A DNA stretch of 64,000 nucleotides from Parazoarcus communis. Lineage in GTDB: Bacteria > Pseudomonadota > Gammaproteobacteria > Burkholderiales > Rhodocyclaceae. The notes beneath the pieces were generated by a model that saw only the letters and a list, made by a program, of their open reading frames with translations, did not search any database and had not been told where the DNA came from. Where the stretch lies: the NCBI RefSeq assembly GCF_003111645.1, contig NZ_CP022187.1:2728001-2792000 (forward strand), given 5' to 3'. This document shows positions 27,166 through 37,987 of the stretch, in pieces. The stretch's first letter is position 1; each line of letters begins with the position of its first letter. A program made the translations under genes and the position numbers.

Positions 27166-28369
27166 TGCGCGCCAACCTCCGCTTGATATTGGCCGAGACC
27201 ACGAAGTGATCGATCAGCGGGGCACACAGGTTGGCGAAAAGGATCGCCAGCATGATGCCCTCGGGGAAGGCCGGGTTAACCACCCGGATGAGCACGGTCA
27301 TGATCCCGATGAATGCACCGAAAATCCACTTCCCGGTGTTGGTCATCGACGCCGACACCGGATCGGTTGCCATGAAGATCATGCCGAAGGCGAAGCCGCC
27401 AACCACCAGATGCCAGTACCACGGCAGGCCGAACATCGGGTTGCTTGTGGAGCCGATGCCGTTGAACAGCAGGCTCATGCCGATCATGCCGATCATCACG
27501 CCGGCGACGATGCGCCACGACGCGATCTTCATGATCAGCAGCACCGCACCGCCAATAAGGATGGCGAGCGTGCTGGTTTCGCCCACCGAACCGTGGATCA
27601 GCCCGAGGAAGGCGTCCATCCAGGTAATGCCGCCGGCCACGATCTGGTCCAGCCCGCCTGCAGCGCCGAGCGACAGCGGGGTCGCGCCGGTGTAGCCATC
27701 GACGGCCGTCCATACCGCATCGCCGGACAGCTGTGCCGGGTAGGCAAAGTACAGGAAGGCACGGCCGGTCAGTGCGGGGTTGAGGAAGTTCTTGCCCGTT
27801 CCGCCGAACACTTCCTTGCCGATCACGACGCCGAAGCTGATGCCGAGTGCAACCTGCCACAGCGGCACGGTCGGCGGGCAGATCAGCGCGAACAGCACCG
27901 AGGTGACGAAGAAGCCTTCATTCACCTCATGGCGGCGGATCGAAGCGAACAGCACTTCCCAGAAACCGCCGACAACGAAGGTCACCAGGTAGATGGGCAG
28001 GAAATACGCTGCGCCATGCACCATGTTGTCCCATACGCTGCCCGGGTCAAAACTGGCAAAAGCGGCGATCAGCGCCATCCGCCAGCCGTCCTGAGCTGCG
28101 AGCAGATCGGGATTGGCGGCATAGATGGTATTGGCCTGGAAGCCGATATTCCACATGCCGAAGAACAGCGCCGGAAAGGTGCACATCCAAACCGTGATCA
28201 TCATGCGCTTGAGGTCGAGACCGTCGCGCACGTGAGCGGTGGTGCGGGTGACGCTGGACGGGCGGTAGAGCGCGGTATCCACTGCCTCGTAAAGGGCATA
28301 CCACTTCTCGTGCTTGCCACCCTTTTCGAAGTGGTGCTCGATACTGTCGAGATATGAACGCAGACCCAT
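27155..28369 (-). CDS. nqrB: Na+-translocating NADH:quinone reductase subunit B
   Basis: Main membrane subunit, holding a covalent FMN, riboflavin and the sodium path. The 404-aa product has about ten hydrophobic helices and the FMN-attachment segment [11 protein letters not shown] near residue 230. Flanking family blocks are [23 protein letters not shown]-like (near 190) and [20 protein letters not shown]. It begins 2 nt after nqrA. Confidence 0.96.
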   Translation of the reverse strand: MGLRSYLDSIEHHFEKGGKHEKWYALYEAVDTALYRPSSVTRTTAHVRDGLDLKRMMITVWMCTFPALFFGMWNIGFQANTIYAANPDLLAAQDGWRMALIAAFASFDPGSVWDNMVHGAAYFLPIYLVTFVVGGFWEVLFASIRRHEVNEGFFVTSVLFALICPPTVPLWQVALGISFGVVIGKEVFGGTGKNFLNPALTGRAFLYFAYPAQLSGDAVWTAVDGYTGATPLSLGAAGGLDQIVAGGITWMDAFLGLIHGSVGETSTLAILIGGAVLLIMKIASWRIVAGVMIGMIGMSLLFNGIGSTSNPMFGLPWYWHLVVGGFAFGMIFMATDPVSASMTNTGKWIFGAFIGIMTVLIRVVNPAFPEGIMLAILFANLCAPLIDHFVVSANIKRRLARNVQ

Positions 28370-28371
28370 GC

Positions 28372-29724
<1,353 letters not shown>

Positions 29725-29811
29725 TCACTCATGAGAATGGTGGAGTCCTGCACGCCGTAGAGCCGCGTTTTACGGCTCACGGGCAACGACCCCGCGTAAA
29801 CAAACCCGAGA

Positions 29812-29817
29812 ATTATA
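29812..29817 (-). promoter_or_regulatory. possible -10 element of the nqr operon
   Basis: TATAAT on the minus strand, about 100 nt before nqrA, in an AT-rich stretch that is unusual for this genome. A matching -35 is not convincing. Confidence 0.35.
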
Positions 29818-29898
29818 AGAGATTGTTACCCACCAATCACTTAGGATGATCCGATATAAGACACATTTCTTCAATATAAGCTTTCGTTGAAATGCGAA

Positions 29899-29927
29899 TC
29901 GGGCAGCCCGAAGCGGGAACTGCCCGA
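29899..29927 (-). terminator. terminator after the thiolase gene
   Basis: TCGGGCAG and CTGCCCGA pair over eight nt, and inside them CCCG/CGGG adds four more with a 3-nt loop. This makes a long stem 46 nt past the thiolase stop, followed on the minus strand by TTCGCATTT. Likely separates the fatty-acid genes from nqr. Confidence 0.65.
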
Positions 29928-29972
29928 TCCATCAAGGGTTTGCCGCACCGGATGCGATGCGTGCCCTGGCGG

Positions 29973-31172
29973 CTACATTCGCTCGAAAATGCCCGCCGCC
30001 CCCATGCCGGTTCCGATACACATGCTGATCAGGCCGAAGCGCAACTTCGGGTCGCGCTGCATCGCCGCCATCAGGGTGGCCGTACGAATTGCACCGGTGG
30101 CACCAAGCGGATGGCCAAGCGCAATCGCGCCGCCAAGCGGATTGACCTTTTCCGGATCGAGTCCGAGCTGGCGCGTCACCGCCAGCGCCTGCGCCGCAAA
30201 AGCCTCGTTGAGCTCGATCCAGCCCACGCTGTCCTGTGCCACGTCGGCCATCTTCAGCGCGCGCGGGATGGCTTCGACCGGGCCGATACCCATTACCTGC
30301 GGCGGCACCCCGGCCACAGCGTAGCTGCGAAACCGTGCAATCGGGGTCGCGTTGAAGCGTTTCAGTGCCGCTTCGCTCATCAGGAGTACCGCGCCCGCCC
30401 CGTCCGACATCTGCGAACTGTTGCCCGCCGTGACCGAGCCGCGCGCGGCAAACACGGGCTTCAGCTTGGCAAGGCGTTCCATCGCAGCATCGGGTCGCGG
30501 GCCTTCGTCGTTCTCGAGCACGCGTTCGGCGATACGCACGCTGCCACCTTCGCCTGGCAGATAGGACTGCACCGCATAGGGGGATATCTCGCCGGCGAAC
30601 TGCCCGGCCGAAATCGCAGCGCAGGCACGGCGGTGCGATTCGACGGCAAAGGCGTCCTGATCCTCACGGCTGACTTTCCACTGCTCGGCCACTTTCTCCG
30701 CGGTCAGCCCCATGCCGTAGGCGATCCCGATATTCTCGGCCTTGCTGAAGATTTCCGGGTTGAGACTGACCTTGTTGCCCATGATCTGCGGCATCGCGCT
30801 CATGCTCTCGGTACCGGCGGCGATCATCACATCGGCTTCGCCGAGGCGGATGCGGTTGGCGGCATCGGCCACCGCCTGCAGGCCTGAAGCGCAGAAGCGG
30901 TTGATGGTGATGCCCGGCACCGTGTCCGGAAGCCCTGCGAGCAGCAGACCGATACGCGACACGTTCATGCCCTGCTCGGCTTCCGGCATGGCACATCCGG
31001 TGATCACATCACCGATCTCGGCCGGATCAAGCCCGGGCACCCTGGCGACGACCTCGCGCAGCACCTTGGCCAGCATGTCGTCCGGGCGTACATGGCGGAA
31101 AGCGCCGTTACGTCGCGCCACAGGGGTACGCACTGCGGCGACGATGTAGGCGTCCTGAATCTGTTTGTTCAT
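29973..31172 (-). CDS. acetyl-CoA C-acyltransferase (FadA-type thiolase)
   Basis: Thiolytic cleavage of 3-ketoacyl-CoA. The 399-aa product has the nucleophilic Cys in INRFCASGLQAVADA near residue 93, the catalytic His in GGAIALGHPLGATGAIR near 355 and the second Cys in CIGTGMGAAG near 385. The ATG at 31172, with GGAGA upstream and the N-terminus MNKQIQDAYIVAAVRTPV, is preferred over a start 15 codons earlier. It follows the 793-aa HAD-ECH gene on the same strand after a 553-nt gap. Confidence 0.93.
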   Translation of the reverse strand: MNKQIQDAYIVAAVRTPVARRNGAFRHVRPDDMLAKVLREVVARVPGLDPAEIGDVITGCAMPEAEQGMNVSRIGLLLAGLPDTVPGITINRFCASGLQAVADAANRIRLGEADVMIAAGTESMSAMPQIMGNKVSLNPEIFSKAENIGIAYGMGLTAEKVAEQWKVSREDQDAFAVESHRRACAAISAGQFAGEISPYAVQSYLPGEGGSVRIAERVLENDEGPRPDAAMERLAKLKPVFAARGSVTAGNSSQMSDGAGAVLLMSEAALKRFNATPIARFRSYAVAGVPPQVMGIGPVEAIPRALKMADVAQDSVGWIELNEAFAAQALAVTRQLGLDPEKVNPLGGAIALGHPLGATGAIRTATLMAAMQRDPKLRFGLISMCIGTGMGAAGIFERM

Positions 31173-31304
31173 TTGTTCTGTCTCCGAAAGAACTGCTTGT
31201 CGGCGTTTCTTCAACACATTTCGCGGTGGTCGGGCTCGTGGTCAGTTGTCGGTTGTCGTGGCGGTTCTGCGCGTTTGTGTTCGTGGCAGATCTCCGCACC
31301 GGAA

Positions 31305-31380
31305 GTGAGTGTTTGTTCTGCGGGCTGCGGAACTCGCCCTTCGGGCTCAGACAGTCCTCGCCCGCGCCACAAACACTCAC
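31305..31380. repeat. structured palindromic repeat, copy 1
   Basis: Outer arms GTGAGTGTTTGT (31305-31316) and ACAAACACTCAC (31369-31380) pair perfectly, then GCGGGC/GCCCGC after a 3x3 internal loop. The 36-nt core (31325-31360, read on the minus strand) matches 34 of 36 positions of copy 2 and contains a GCCC-GAA-GGGC mini-hairpin. Part of the 553-nt gene-free gap 31173-31725; outside the two copies I see only low-information sequence there. Confidence 0.75.
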
Positions 31381-31590
31381 CCCCGTCACGGCACATCACG
31401 GTTGCTCTAGGGCAGGTAAAAGCAAAGACGAAGGCAAAGACTGAGCCGAAAAATAAAAACTACGCTCTGCGTGCGCGAACCTCAAATTTGCAGCCCACGG
31501 CCCTGACGCCTGCAAAAACTGCCCTCAAAGCATCGAAACCCGACTCACCCCCCGCCTTTCCCTTAAATAACAACCCCGATCAACCGCAGT

Positions 31591-31678
31591 GGGGTGTCGG
31601 TCATTTGAGCAAGGGGCGAGGACTGTCCGAGCCCGCAGGGCGAGTTCCGCAGCCCCTTGAGCAAATGACCGATGCCCC
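31591..31678. repeat. structured palindromic repeat, copy 2 (inverted relative to copy 1)
   Basis: Outer arms 31591-31616 and 31653-31678 pair over 26 positions with two G-U wobbles and one tandem A-G/G-A mismatch; the arm contains TCGGTCATTTG. The core 31617-31652 is nearly identical to that of copy 1 on the opposite strand, but the arms are unrelated in sequence. It lies 48 nt after the stop of the 793-aa gene, so it would also form in that mRNA 3' end. Confidence 0.78.
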
Positions 31679-31725
31679 GCGCAGCGCCCCCGAACCCCAA
31701 CGCCCGGAAATCCAACCCAACAACC

Positions 31726-34107
31726 TCAATTCCGCAACGGCTTCCCCGTCTCCAGCATGTACTGAATCCGCTTCTGCGTTTTCTCGGTCTTCAGCAACTC
31801 GACAAACTGCGCGCGCTCGACATCCAGAATCCACTGCTCGCTCACCCGTGCATTGGTATCCACCTCCCCACCGCACAGTGCCGTCGCAGCCGCCTTCGCC
31901 ACCTTGTAGTCATGCTCGGAGATGAAGCCCCCCTCGGCCATGTTCACCAGCATCAGCTCGCAGGTCGCAATACCGTTGCGGCCTGCGACCTTCACCGCAG
32001 AACCGGGCAAGGACGACCGCCAGCCCGCCTCTGCCATCGCCCGCGCACGCCGAATCGCCACGTAAAGCAGTTCGTGGGCGTTGAACACGATGTCGTCAGC
32101 TGCGCGACCGAAGCCCAGCTGCACCGCCTCGATGCCACTCTTGGCGACCGTCGCCATGGCAATGGTCTGGAACGCATTCTGGATGTAGGGAAACACGTCG
32201 CCGCCCGCCGCCCGCTGCGCCATCACATGCGCCTGCAGCGCAAACTCCTTGCTGCCGCCGCCGGCCGGAATCAGCCCCACGCCCGCCTCGACCAGGCCGA
32301 CATAGCTCTCCAGCGCCAACACCCGATGGGCAGCATGCATCACGAACTCGCAACCGCCGCCCAGCGCCATGCCCTGCACCGCAGCCACGACCGGCACCTG
32401 AGCGTGCTTGATCGCCATCGAAGTGCGCTGAAACTTCGCCACCACCTGCTCCAGCATGTCGAACTGTCCCGCGCGGCAGGCCTCGCCGACCTGCTGCAGG
32501 TTGGCCCCCACCGCGAACGGCGCATCGTTCCACAGCACCAGACCATCGAGATCGGCTTCGGCACGCTCAATCGCCTCCAGCATGCCGTCCAGCACCTCGT
32601 CGCCGATCGCATGCTTCTTCGATGTCAGCGACACAATGCCGATGCGCCCGTCCTGATCCGGACGCCGCCACAGCCGCAAGCCCGCGTTCTCCCACAGGGT
32701 CTCTCCCCTGTCATCGGGCGCCTCGCCCAGCACACGGTCGGGGTAGAGTTGACGCTGGTACACCCCGAGCGTCGAACGCGGCTTGAGCACCGACGCTTCG
32801 GCGCTGAACGAGCCCTCCGCCGCATGCACACCCTCGCGCTCGAACACCCAGGCAGGCAGGGGCACATCCGACATCGCCCGGCCGTGCTCGATGTCCTCCT
32901 TCACCATCGTGGCGATATCGGCCCATCCAGCGGCCTGCCAGGTTTCGAACGGCCCCTGTGCCCAGCCGAATCCCCAGCGCATGGCCAGATCGACATCGCG
33001 TGCGTTGTCGGCGATGGCGCCCAGATGCACCGCGCAGTAATGGAAGACATCACGGAAGATCGACCACAGGAACTGCGCCTGCGGGTGGGGGTGTGCGGCC
33101 AGACGGGCAAACTTCTCGGCCGGATTCCGGAGGCTGAGGATGTCGTCCACATCGGGGAACATCTCCGCCCCGCTCTCGCGATAGTCCTGATGGGCCAGAT
33201 CGAGCACCATGATCTTCCGCCCTTCCTTGCGGTAGATCCCGGCGCGCGTCTTCTGCCCCAGCGCGCCCTTTGCAATCAATGCCTGCAACCAGTCCGGCGT
33301 CCTGAAGTGCGCATGCCAGGGATCGTCCGCCAGCGTCGCCTGCATGGTGCCGACGACGTGCGCCAGCGTATCCAGCCCGACCACGTCAGCGGTGCGGAAG
33401 GTCGCACTCCTGGGGCGGCCGATGCGCGGACCGGTGAGCAGATCGACCTCGTCGAATGTCAGCCCGAGCCGCGCGGTGTGATGCATCACCGCCAGAATCG
33501 AGAACACGCCGACGCGGTTGGCGACGAAGTTCGGGGTGTCCTTGGCTCGGACAATGCTCTTGCCCAGTCGGGACGTCAGCCACGTTTCGAGATTGTCAAG
33601 CGTCACCGGGTCGGTATCCGCGGTGGCGATCAGCTCCACCAGCGGCATGTAGCGTGGTGGATTGAAAAAATGGATGCCGCAGAAACGGCTGCGCCGCGCA
33701 TCCGGCATGCCCGCGGCCAGCGCGTTGATGGGCAGGCCGGACGTGTTCGATGCAAACACCGCGCCGGCCTTAAGGTGCGGTGCAACCTTGGCATACAGGT
33801 CGAGCTTCCACTCCATCTTCTCGGCAATCGCCTCGATCACCAGATCGCACTCGCCGAGACGGGCGAGATCGCTGTCGTAGTTGGCTGCTTCAATATGCTG
33901 CGCCCGATCCCTTGCCGCCAGCGGGGCAGGATCGAGCTTCTTCAGGCCTGCCAGCGCCTTGTTGATGACCGCATTGGCATCGCCGTCCTTTGCCGCCAGA
34001 TCAAACAGAATCACGGGCACATCGGCATTGGCGCAGTGGGCCGCAATCTGCGCCCCCATCACGCCGGCACCCAGCACAGCGACCTTGCGGATGATGAATT
34101 TGCTCAC
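31726..34107 (-). CDS. 3-hydroxyacyl-CoA dehydrogenase/enoyl-CoA hydratase (HAD-ECH order)
   Basis: Bifunctional beta-oxidation enzyme of 793 aa. The N-terminal NAD-binding domain has VAVLGAGVMGAQIAAHCA, followed by IHFFNPPRYMPLVELI and the HAD C-terminal domain to about residue 430. The crotonase domain is C-terminal (about 520-720) with both hydratase Glu present (GGGCEFVM and VEAGVGLIPAGGG). This order is the reverse of FadB/FadJ and like FadN-type enzymes. The start is a GTG with GGGGAGA upstream. Co-directional with fadL and the downstream thiolase. Confidence 0.93.
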   Translation of the reverse strand: MSKFIIRKVAVLGAGVMGAQIAAHCANADVPVILFDLAAKDGDANAVINKALAGLKKLDPAPLAARDRAQHIEAANYDSDLARLGECDLVIEAIAEKMEWKLDLYAKVAPHLKAGAVFASNTSGLPINALAAGMPDARRSRFCGIHFFNPPRYMPLVELIATADTDPVTLDNLETWLTSRLGKSIVRAKDTPNFVANRVGVFSILAVMHHTARLGLTFDEVDLLTGPRIGRPRSATFRTADVVGLDTLAHVVGTMQATLADDPWHAHFRTPDWLQALIAKGALGQKTRAGIYRKEGRKIMVLDLAHQDYRESGAEMFPDVDDILSLRNPAEKFARLAAHPHPQAQFLWSIFRDVFHYCAVHLGAIADNARDVDLAMRWGFGWAQGPFETWQAAGWADIATMVKEDIEHGRAMSDVPLPAWVFEREGVHAAEGSFSAEASVLKPRSTLGVYQRQLYPDRVLGEAPDDRGETLWENAGLRLWRRPDQDGRIGIVSLTSKKHAIGDEVLDGMLEAIERAEADLDGLVLWNDAPFAVGANLQQVGEACRAGQFDMLEQVVAKFQRTSMAIKHAQVPVVAAVQGMALGGGCEFVMHAAHRVLALESYVGLVEAGVGLIPAGGGSKEFALQAHVMAQRAAGGDVFPYIQNAFQTIAMATVAKSGIEAVQLGFGRAADDIVFNAHELLYVAIRRARAMAEAGWRSSLPGSAVKVAGRNGIATCELMLVNMAEGGFISEHDYKVAKAAATALCGGEVDTNARVSEQWILDVERAQFVELLKTEKTQKRIQYMLETGKPLRN

Positions 34108-34169
34108 GTGGATCTCCCCAGATTTCCTTGCAGTACCGGGCTAGCCGGTGTGCATGACTTGAACCCGAC

Positions 34170-34206
34170 TTCCGGGCAAACGCAGGCTTCGCCCGCGCGC
34201 CCGGAA
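34170..34206 (-). terminator. hairpin downstream of fadL
   Basis: TTCCGGGC and GCCCGGAA pair over eight nt, 14 nt after the fadL stop, with a 21-nt GC-rich loop and no U-tract. Possible terminator or mRNA stabiliser between fadL and the HAD-ECH gene. Confidence 0.4.
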
Positions 34207-34219
34207 AATCCGCTTTGCG

Positions 34220-35494
34220 TCAGAACGCCAGCGAATACTGAGCGCCCAGGATCCATACACTGGAGTCGTACTCGCCCGTGACCCGGCCACGACCGTCTGC
34301 GGCCTGATCGTTGTCGATCTTGGTCTTGGGTACGTAGAGATACGCAGCAGCAAGATCCAGCCTCGATGCCTTGGACATATTCCACTGAGCACCGACGGTA
34401 AACCACGTCCGGTCGTTGTCAGGCAGCGAAACCAGGCGACGCTCCTTGTCCTTCACCGGCGTCTGGTCGTAGGCAAAACCGAATTTCAGTTTCCAGGCAT
34501 CGTTCATCTGGTAGTTGGCACCCACTGCAACCCGCCAGGTGTCCTTAAACTCTGTCTCTAGCGTTTGCACAGTCGTCCCTGAAAGCGAGCCCGAGGTGCG
34601 AACGATGTCCACCTCCTTGATCGAGCTCCAGCCCGTAAAGGAAACGTCACCAAGCAGCTCCCAGCGGCTGTCCAGTTTGTGAGTCGCGCTCAGGATGAAG
34701 GTGTCCGGCAATTCGACATCAGCCTCTGCCTTGCCGGTTGTCAATGCTGCACTGGCGCCGGCAGCAAGACCCTTGACCTTCAGATCCCCTTCGAGCTTGT
34801 GCTTGATGGACGAACGGTAGGAAAGCCCGACTTTCGTGGCATCCGACACGTTGAACAGCGCACCGACGTTCCAGCCCCATGCATCGGAACTCGCATCCAG
34901 CGTCGCGTAGGTCTGCGTGAGCGCAGGCGACACGACCGCTGCTGCGCGCAGATACTCAGCCTCCATCCGCTGCCAGCTCACGCCGGCACCAATGGAGACC
35001 TTGTCATTCACCCGGTACGCAATCGACGGATTGATGTTGTAGGTCTTGATGTCGAACTTGATCGAGTGCGCAGCGCCTACCCAATCATCGTCGTACTCGG
35101 TCACCAGTCCGAACGGCGCACCCATGCCCACGCCGACGTACAGATCCTTGTTCAGAGCCCACGACAGGTAGCCGTTCGGCAGCGCTGCCCAGTCGCCCGC
35201 ATCGGATGTATCACCGGTCAGAAAGCCGCTCGACGACCCTTTGTCCTTGAACTTGAAACTGGGCCTGACTGCCGCCAGACCGACTGAGAGCTCCCGCTCC
35301 TGCAGCTGCGTCATACCAGCGGGATTGAAATAGATCGTACTTGCATCTTCGGCCACTGCGGCTGATCCAGCATATGCATTGCCAAGGCCGCTCGCGTTCT
35401 GTTCAAGTAACTGGAACCCTGCGGCCGATGCCGCACCCGACGCCAGCGAAAACGTCCCAAGGGACAACAGCAACGCAATTCTGTTCTTTCTCAT
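34220..35494 (-). CDS. fadL: FadL/OmpP1-family outer membrane transporter
   Basis: Outer-membrane beta-barrel for uptake of long-chain fatty acids or other hydrophobic compounds. The 424-aa product has a signal peptide (about 1-24, ending ASA-AG) and then the plug hallmark FQLLEQNASGLGNAYAGSAA with EDASTIYFNPAGMTQL. Alternating barrel strands follow, ending in an aromatic C-terminal residue (YSLAF). GGAGGAG lies ahead of the ATG. Its place among beta-oxidation genes supports fatty-acid uptake. Confidence 0.92.
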   Translation of the reverse strand: MRKNRIALLLSLGTFSLASGAASAAGFQLLEQNASGLGNAYAGSAAVAEDASTIYFNPAGMTQLQERELSVGLAAVRPSFKFKDKGSSSGFLTGDTSDAGDWAALPNGYLSWALNKDLYVGVGMGAPFGLVTEYDDDWVGAAHSIKFDIKTYNINPSIAYRVNDKVSIGAGVSWQRMEAEYLRAAAVVSPALTQTYATLDASSDAWGWNVGALFNVSDATKVGLSYRSSIKHKLEGDLKVKGLAAGASAALTTGKAEADVELPDTFILSATHKLDSRWELLGDVSFTGWSSIKEVDIVRTSGSLSGTTVQTLETEFKDTWRVAVGANYQMNDAWKLKFGFAYDQTPVKDKERRLVSLPDNDRTWFTVGAQWNMSKASRLDLAAAYLYVPKTKIDNDQAADGRGRVTGEYDSSVWILGAQYSLAF

Positions 35495-35507
35495 ACGTGT
35501 CTCCTCC

Positions 35508-35521
35508 AGTCATGTATGACT
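35508..35521. promoter_or_regulatory. palindrome upstream of fadL
   Basis: AGTCAT-GT-ATGACT is a perfect 6+6 palindrome just upstream of the fadL ribosome-binding site. It could be an operator or a small leader hairpin; it does not match the psrA operator. Confidence 0.35.
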
Positions 35522-35576
35522 ATATATGCCATTGCACTTCCTCCCTGGCGTCGGCTGCGCGAGGGGCACTTCAGAC

Positions 35577-35981
35577 TCATTCGGTCGGCATCGGCCGCTT
35601 CCGGCCCTTGTCGTCGAGCGCAACGTACGTCAACCGCGCTTCGGTCACTTTCACGACCACCGGATTCTCGGGGTCGCGCTCGGCGAACACTTCTACGTCG
35701 ACGGTGACCGAGGTCCGGCCGGTAGACACCACCTCGGCGTAAAAGCTGACCAGATCGCCCACTGAAACCGGCTGCTTGAAGATGAAGGAGTTCACCGCCA
35801 CGGTCGCGACTCGCGATTTGGCACGACGGCGGGCGGGAATGGCGCCCGCGATGTCGACCATGGCCATGATCCAGCCACCGAAGACATCGCCAGCCGGATT
35901 GAGGTCGGCGGGCATGGGCATCACCCGCAGAGCGGGCTGACGACCATCGGGCAAGGCGGTGTAGATATCGTTGGAACTCAT
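35577..35981 (-). CDS. acyl-CoA thioesterase (hotdog fold, YciA type)
   Basis: Hydrolyses acyl-CoA to free acid and CoA. The 134-aa product has the YciA hallmark NPAGDVFGGWIMAMVDIAGA near residue 27, with the catalytic Asp, then AVNSFIFKQPVSVGDLVSFYA and the C-terminal strands VTEARLTYVALD. The start overlaps the upstream ECH-HAD gene by 4 nt. Probably releases CoA when beta-oxidation intermediates pile up. Confidence 0.9.
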   Translation of the reverse strand: MSSNDIYTALPDGRQPALRVMPMPADLNPAGDVFGGWIMAMVDIAGAIPARRRAKSRVATVAVNSFIFKQPVSVGDLVSFYAEVVSTGRTSVTVDVEVFAERDPENPVVVKVTEARLTYVALDDKGRKRPMPTE

Positions 35982-37987
35982 GTCGCGTCCTGTTGAATAG
36001 CCGGTGCACTACGATCGACGACGGTGGAATCGGTGCCGACCGGGAGATTCCCGCGGGTCTGCTGGTAATTCATCGGGCCGCCGCTCCAGGGTGCAAAGCC
36101 GGTGCCGAAGATCACGCCAGCGTCTGCCAGGTCGGCATCATCGACCACCCCCTCTTCCACGCAGCGCCGGGTAGCGGCAAGCAGCGGCGCAAGAATGCGA
36201 TCGGCGAGGCCTGCTGGCGCAGTACCGGCCTTGCCGCGCTTCGGCTTGCCATCGCTCCAGCGGTAGTAGCCTTCCCCGGTCTTCTTCCCGAGCTTGCCGG
36301 CGGACACCAGCGCGAGGAGCTTTTGCGGCGGCGCTGCACCATCGCCGGCAAGTGCCTTGCCTGCCGCGACAGCAATGTCGAGGCCGACCGTATCCACCAA
36401 CTCGACCGGCCCCATCGGCATGCCGAACTCGACCAGCGCGGCGTCTACGGCCTCGGGCGCAATGCCCTCTTCGACACAACGCAAGGCCTCGAGCATGTAG
36501 GGCCCGAGCACCGCATTGACGAGGAAGCCGGGCGCGCTTTTCACCGGCAGCGGCAGCTTGTCGATCCTGCGCGCAAAGGCCGCCGCGCGCTGCAAGGCAA
36601 GCGCATCCGAGTGCTCACCCGCCACCACCTCGACCAGCGGCATCATCGCCACCGGGTTGAAGAAATGAATGCCAATGAGACGACCGGGATCGGTCAGGCA
36701 GCCGGCGATGTCTTCCAGCCTCAGACTGGAGGTATTGCTGGCCAGAATCGCATCCGGCCGCGCCTTGCGCTCAAGATCTGAGAACAGTGCACGCTTCGCC
36801 TCAAGGTTCTCGAAGATGGCCTCGATGATGACATCGGCCCGCACCGCGCCGTGGCCCTGAGGGTCGGGAATCATGCGGTCGAGCGCAAAACGCACCTGGC
36901 GGCGGTCGCCCTTGAAGCGGCGCTCGAACAGCTTTGCCGCCCGCGCAATTGCAGGCGCGATGCGCTCAACGGTCTGGTCCTGCAGGGTCACCGTCAGGCC
37001 GCGCTGTGCGCACACGGCGGCGATGTCGCCGCCCATCACGCCGGCACCGATCACATGCACATGCCGCGGCGCAAAATCGACACCCTTGCCAAAACCCTTG
37101 AGGCGCTCCTGCAGGTGATACACCCGCAGGAGGTTGCGCGTGGTCGGCGAGGCGAAAATCGTCTCCAGCGAAGCCGGATCACCTGCCGGCACCGCCAGCG
37201 CATTGCCCTCGAAGCGCGACCACATGTCGATGATTGCGTAGGGCGCGGGATAGTGTTCGCGGCGCGCGCGACCCGCCACCTGCTTGCGCGCCTTGTCGGC
37301 CACCTTTGACCTCAGCGGCCCGTTCATCAGACGCGCCATCCAGGGCAGAGGCGAATTGGCACTGCCGGAACGCACCCGCATGCGCGCTGCGTTTTCCATC
37401 ACCCGCGGCGGTACGCAATCGTCGGCGAGGCCGATACGCTTCGCCTTCTTCGCATCGACAGACTTCCCGGTGAGCATCAGATCGAGCGCCAGTGCCGGGC
37501 CGATACGGTCCGGCAGACGCTTCATCCCGCCCCAGCCTGGCACGATGCCGAGCATCACTTCGGGGAGCGCGAGCTTTGTACCCGGCTCGTCGACCACGAT
37601 CCGGTAACGACAGGCCAGTGCAAGCTCAAGCCCGCCACCCAGACAGTGGCCGCGAATCAACGCCAGCGTCGGGTAGTCGACGTCCGCGAGGCGCTCGAAC
37701 AGGGTCCACCCGCGTGCGACCAGTACACGTGCATCTGCGGCCGAGGCGAGTTGCGAGAATTCTTCAATGTCGGCGCCGGCGATGAAACCCGCCGGTTTGG
37801 CCGACGCGATCACCAGTGCGGCAGGCGGCTCGGCGTCGAGCACATCCAGCACGCTGCCAAGCTCTTCCATCACCGCGGCCGAGAGCGCGTTGGTCGTGCT
37901 GTCGGCCTTGTCGAGTTCGAGCCAGGCAAGGCCGTCCGCCTCGCGGCGCAGTGTCCAGTGCTGCCAGTTGTTTCCGGGCTGATTCAT
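35978..37987 (-). CDS. enoyl-CoA hydratase/3-hydroxyacyl-CoA dehydrogenase (FadJ/FadB-like, ECH-HAD order)
   Basis: Multifunctional beta-oxidation alpha subunit of 669 aa. The crotonase domain comes first, with both catalytic Glu (GGGLELALACRYR near 115 and LPEVMLGIVPGWGG near 140). The NAD domain follows (HVHVIGAGVMGGDIAAVCAQRG near 310, IGIHFFNPVAMMPLVEVV near 445) and then the HAD C-terminal domain. It overlaps the thiolase gene upstream and the thioesterase downstream by 4 nt each, forming one coupled unit. Confidence 0.94.
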   Translation of the reverse strand: MNQPGNNWQHWTLRREADGLAWLELDKADSTTNALSAAVMEELGSVLDVLDAEPPAALVIASAKPAGFIAGADIEEFSQLASAADARVLVARGWTLFERLADVDYPTLALIRGHCLGGGLELALACRYRIVVDEPGTKLALPEVMLGIVPGWGGMKRLPDRIGPALALDLMLTGKSVDAKKAKRIGLADDCVPPRVMENAARMRVRSGSANSPLPWMARLMNGPLRSKVADKARKQVAGRARREHYPAPYAIIDMWSRFEGNALAVPAGDPASLETIFASPTTRNLLRVYHLQERLKGFGKGVDFAPRHVHVIGAGVMGGDIAAVCAQRGLTVTLQDQTVERIAPAIARAAKLFERRFKGDRRQVRFALDRMIPDPQGHGAVRADVIIEAIFENLEAKRALFSDLERKARPDAILASNTSSLRLEDIAGCLTDPGRLIGIHFFNPVAMMPLVEVVAGEHSDALALQRAAAFARRIDKLPLPVKSAPGFLVNAVLGPYMLEALRCVEEGIAPEAVDAALVEFGMPMGPVELVDTVGLDIAVAAGKALAGDGAAPPQKLLALVSAGKLGKKTGEGYYRWSDGKPKRGKAGTAPAGLADRILAPLLAATRRCVEEGVVDDADLADAGVIFGTGFAPWSGGPMNYQQTRGNLPVGTDSTVVDRSAPAIQQDAT

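Noticed and set aside
31092-31925. Several open frames across the repeat-bearing gap, with peptides such as GRGLSEPEGRVPQP
   Set aside because: They are translations of the palindromic repeats in various frames, without conserved domains or start sites.
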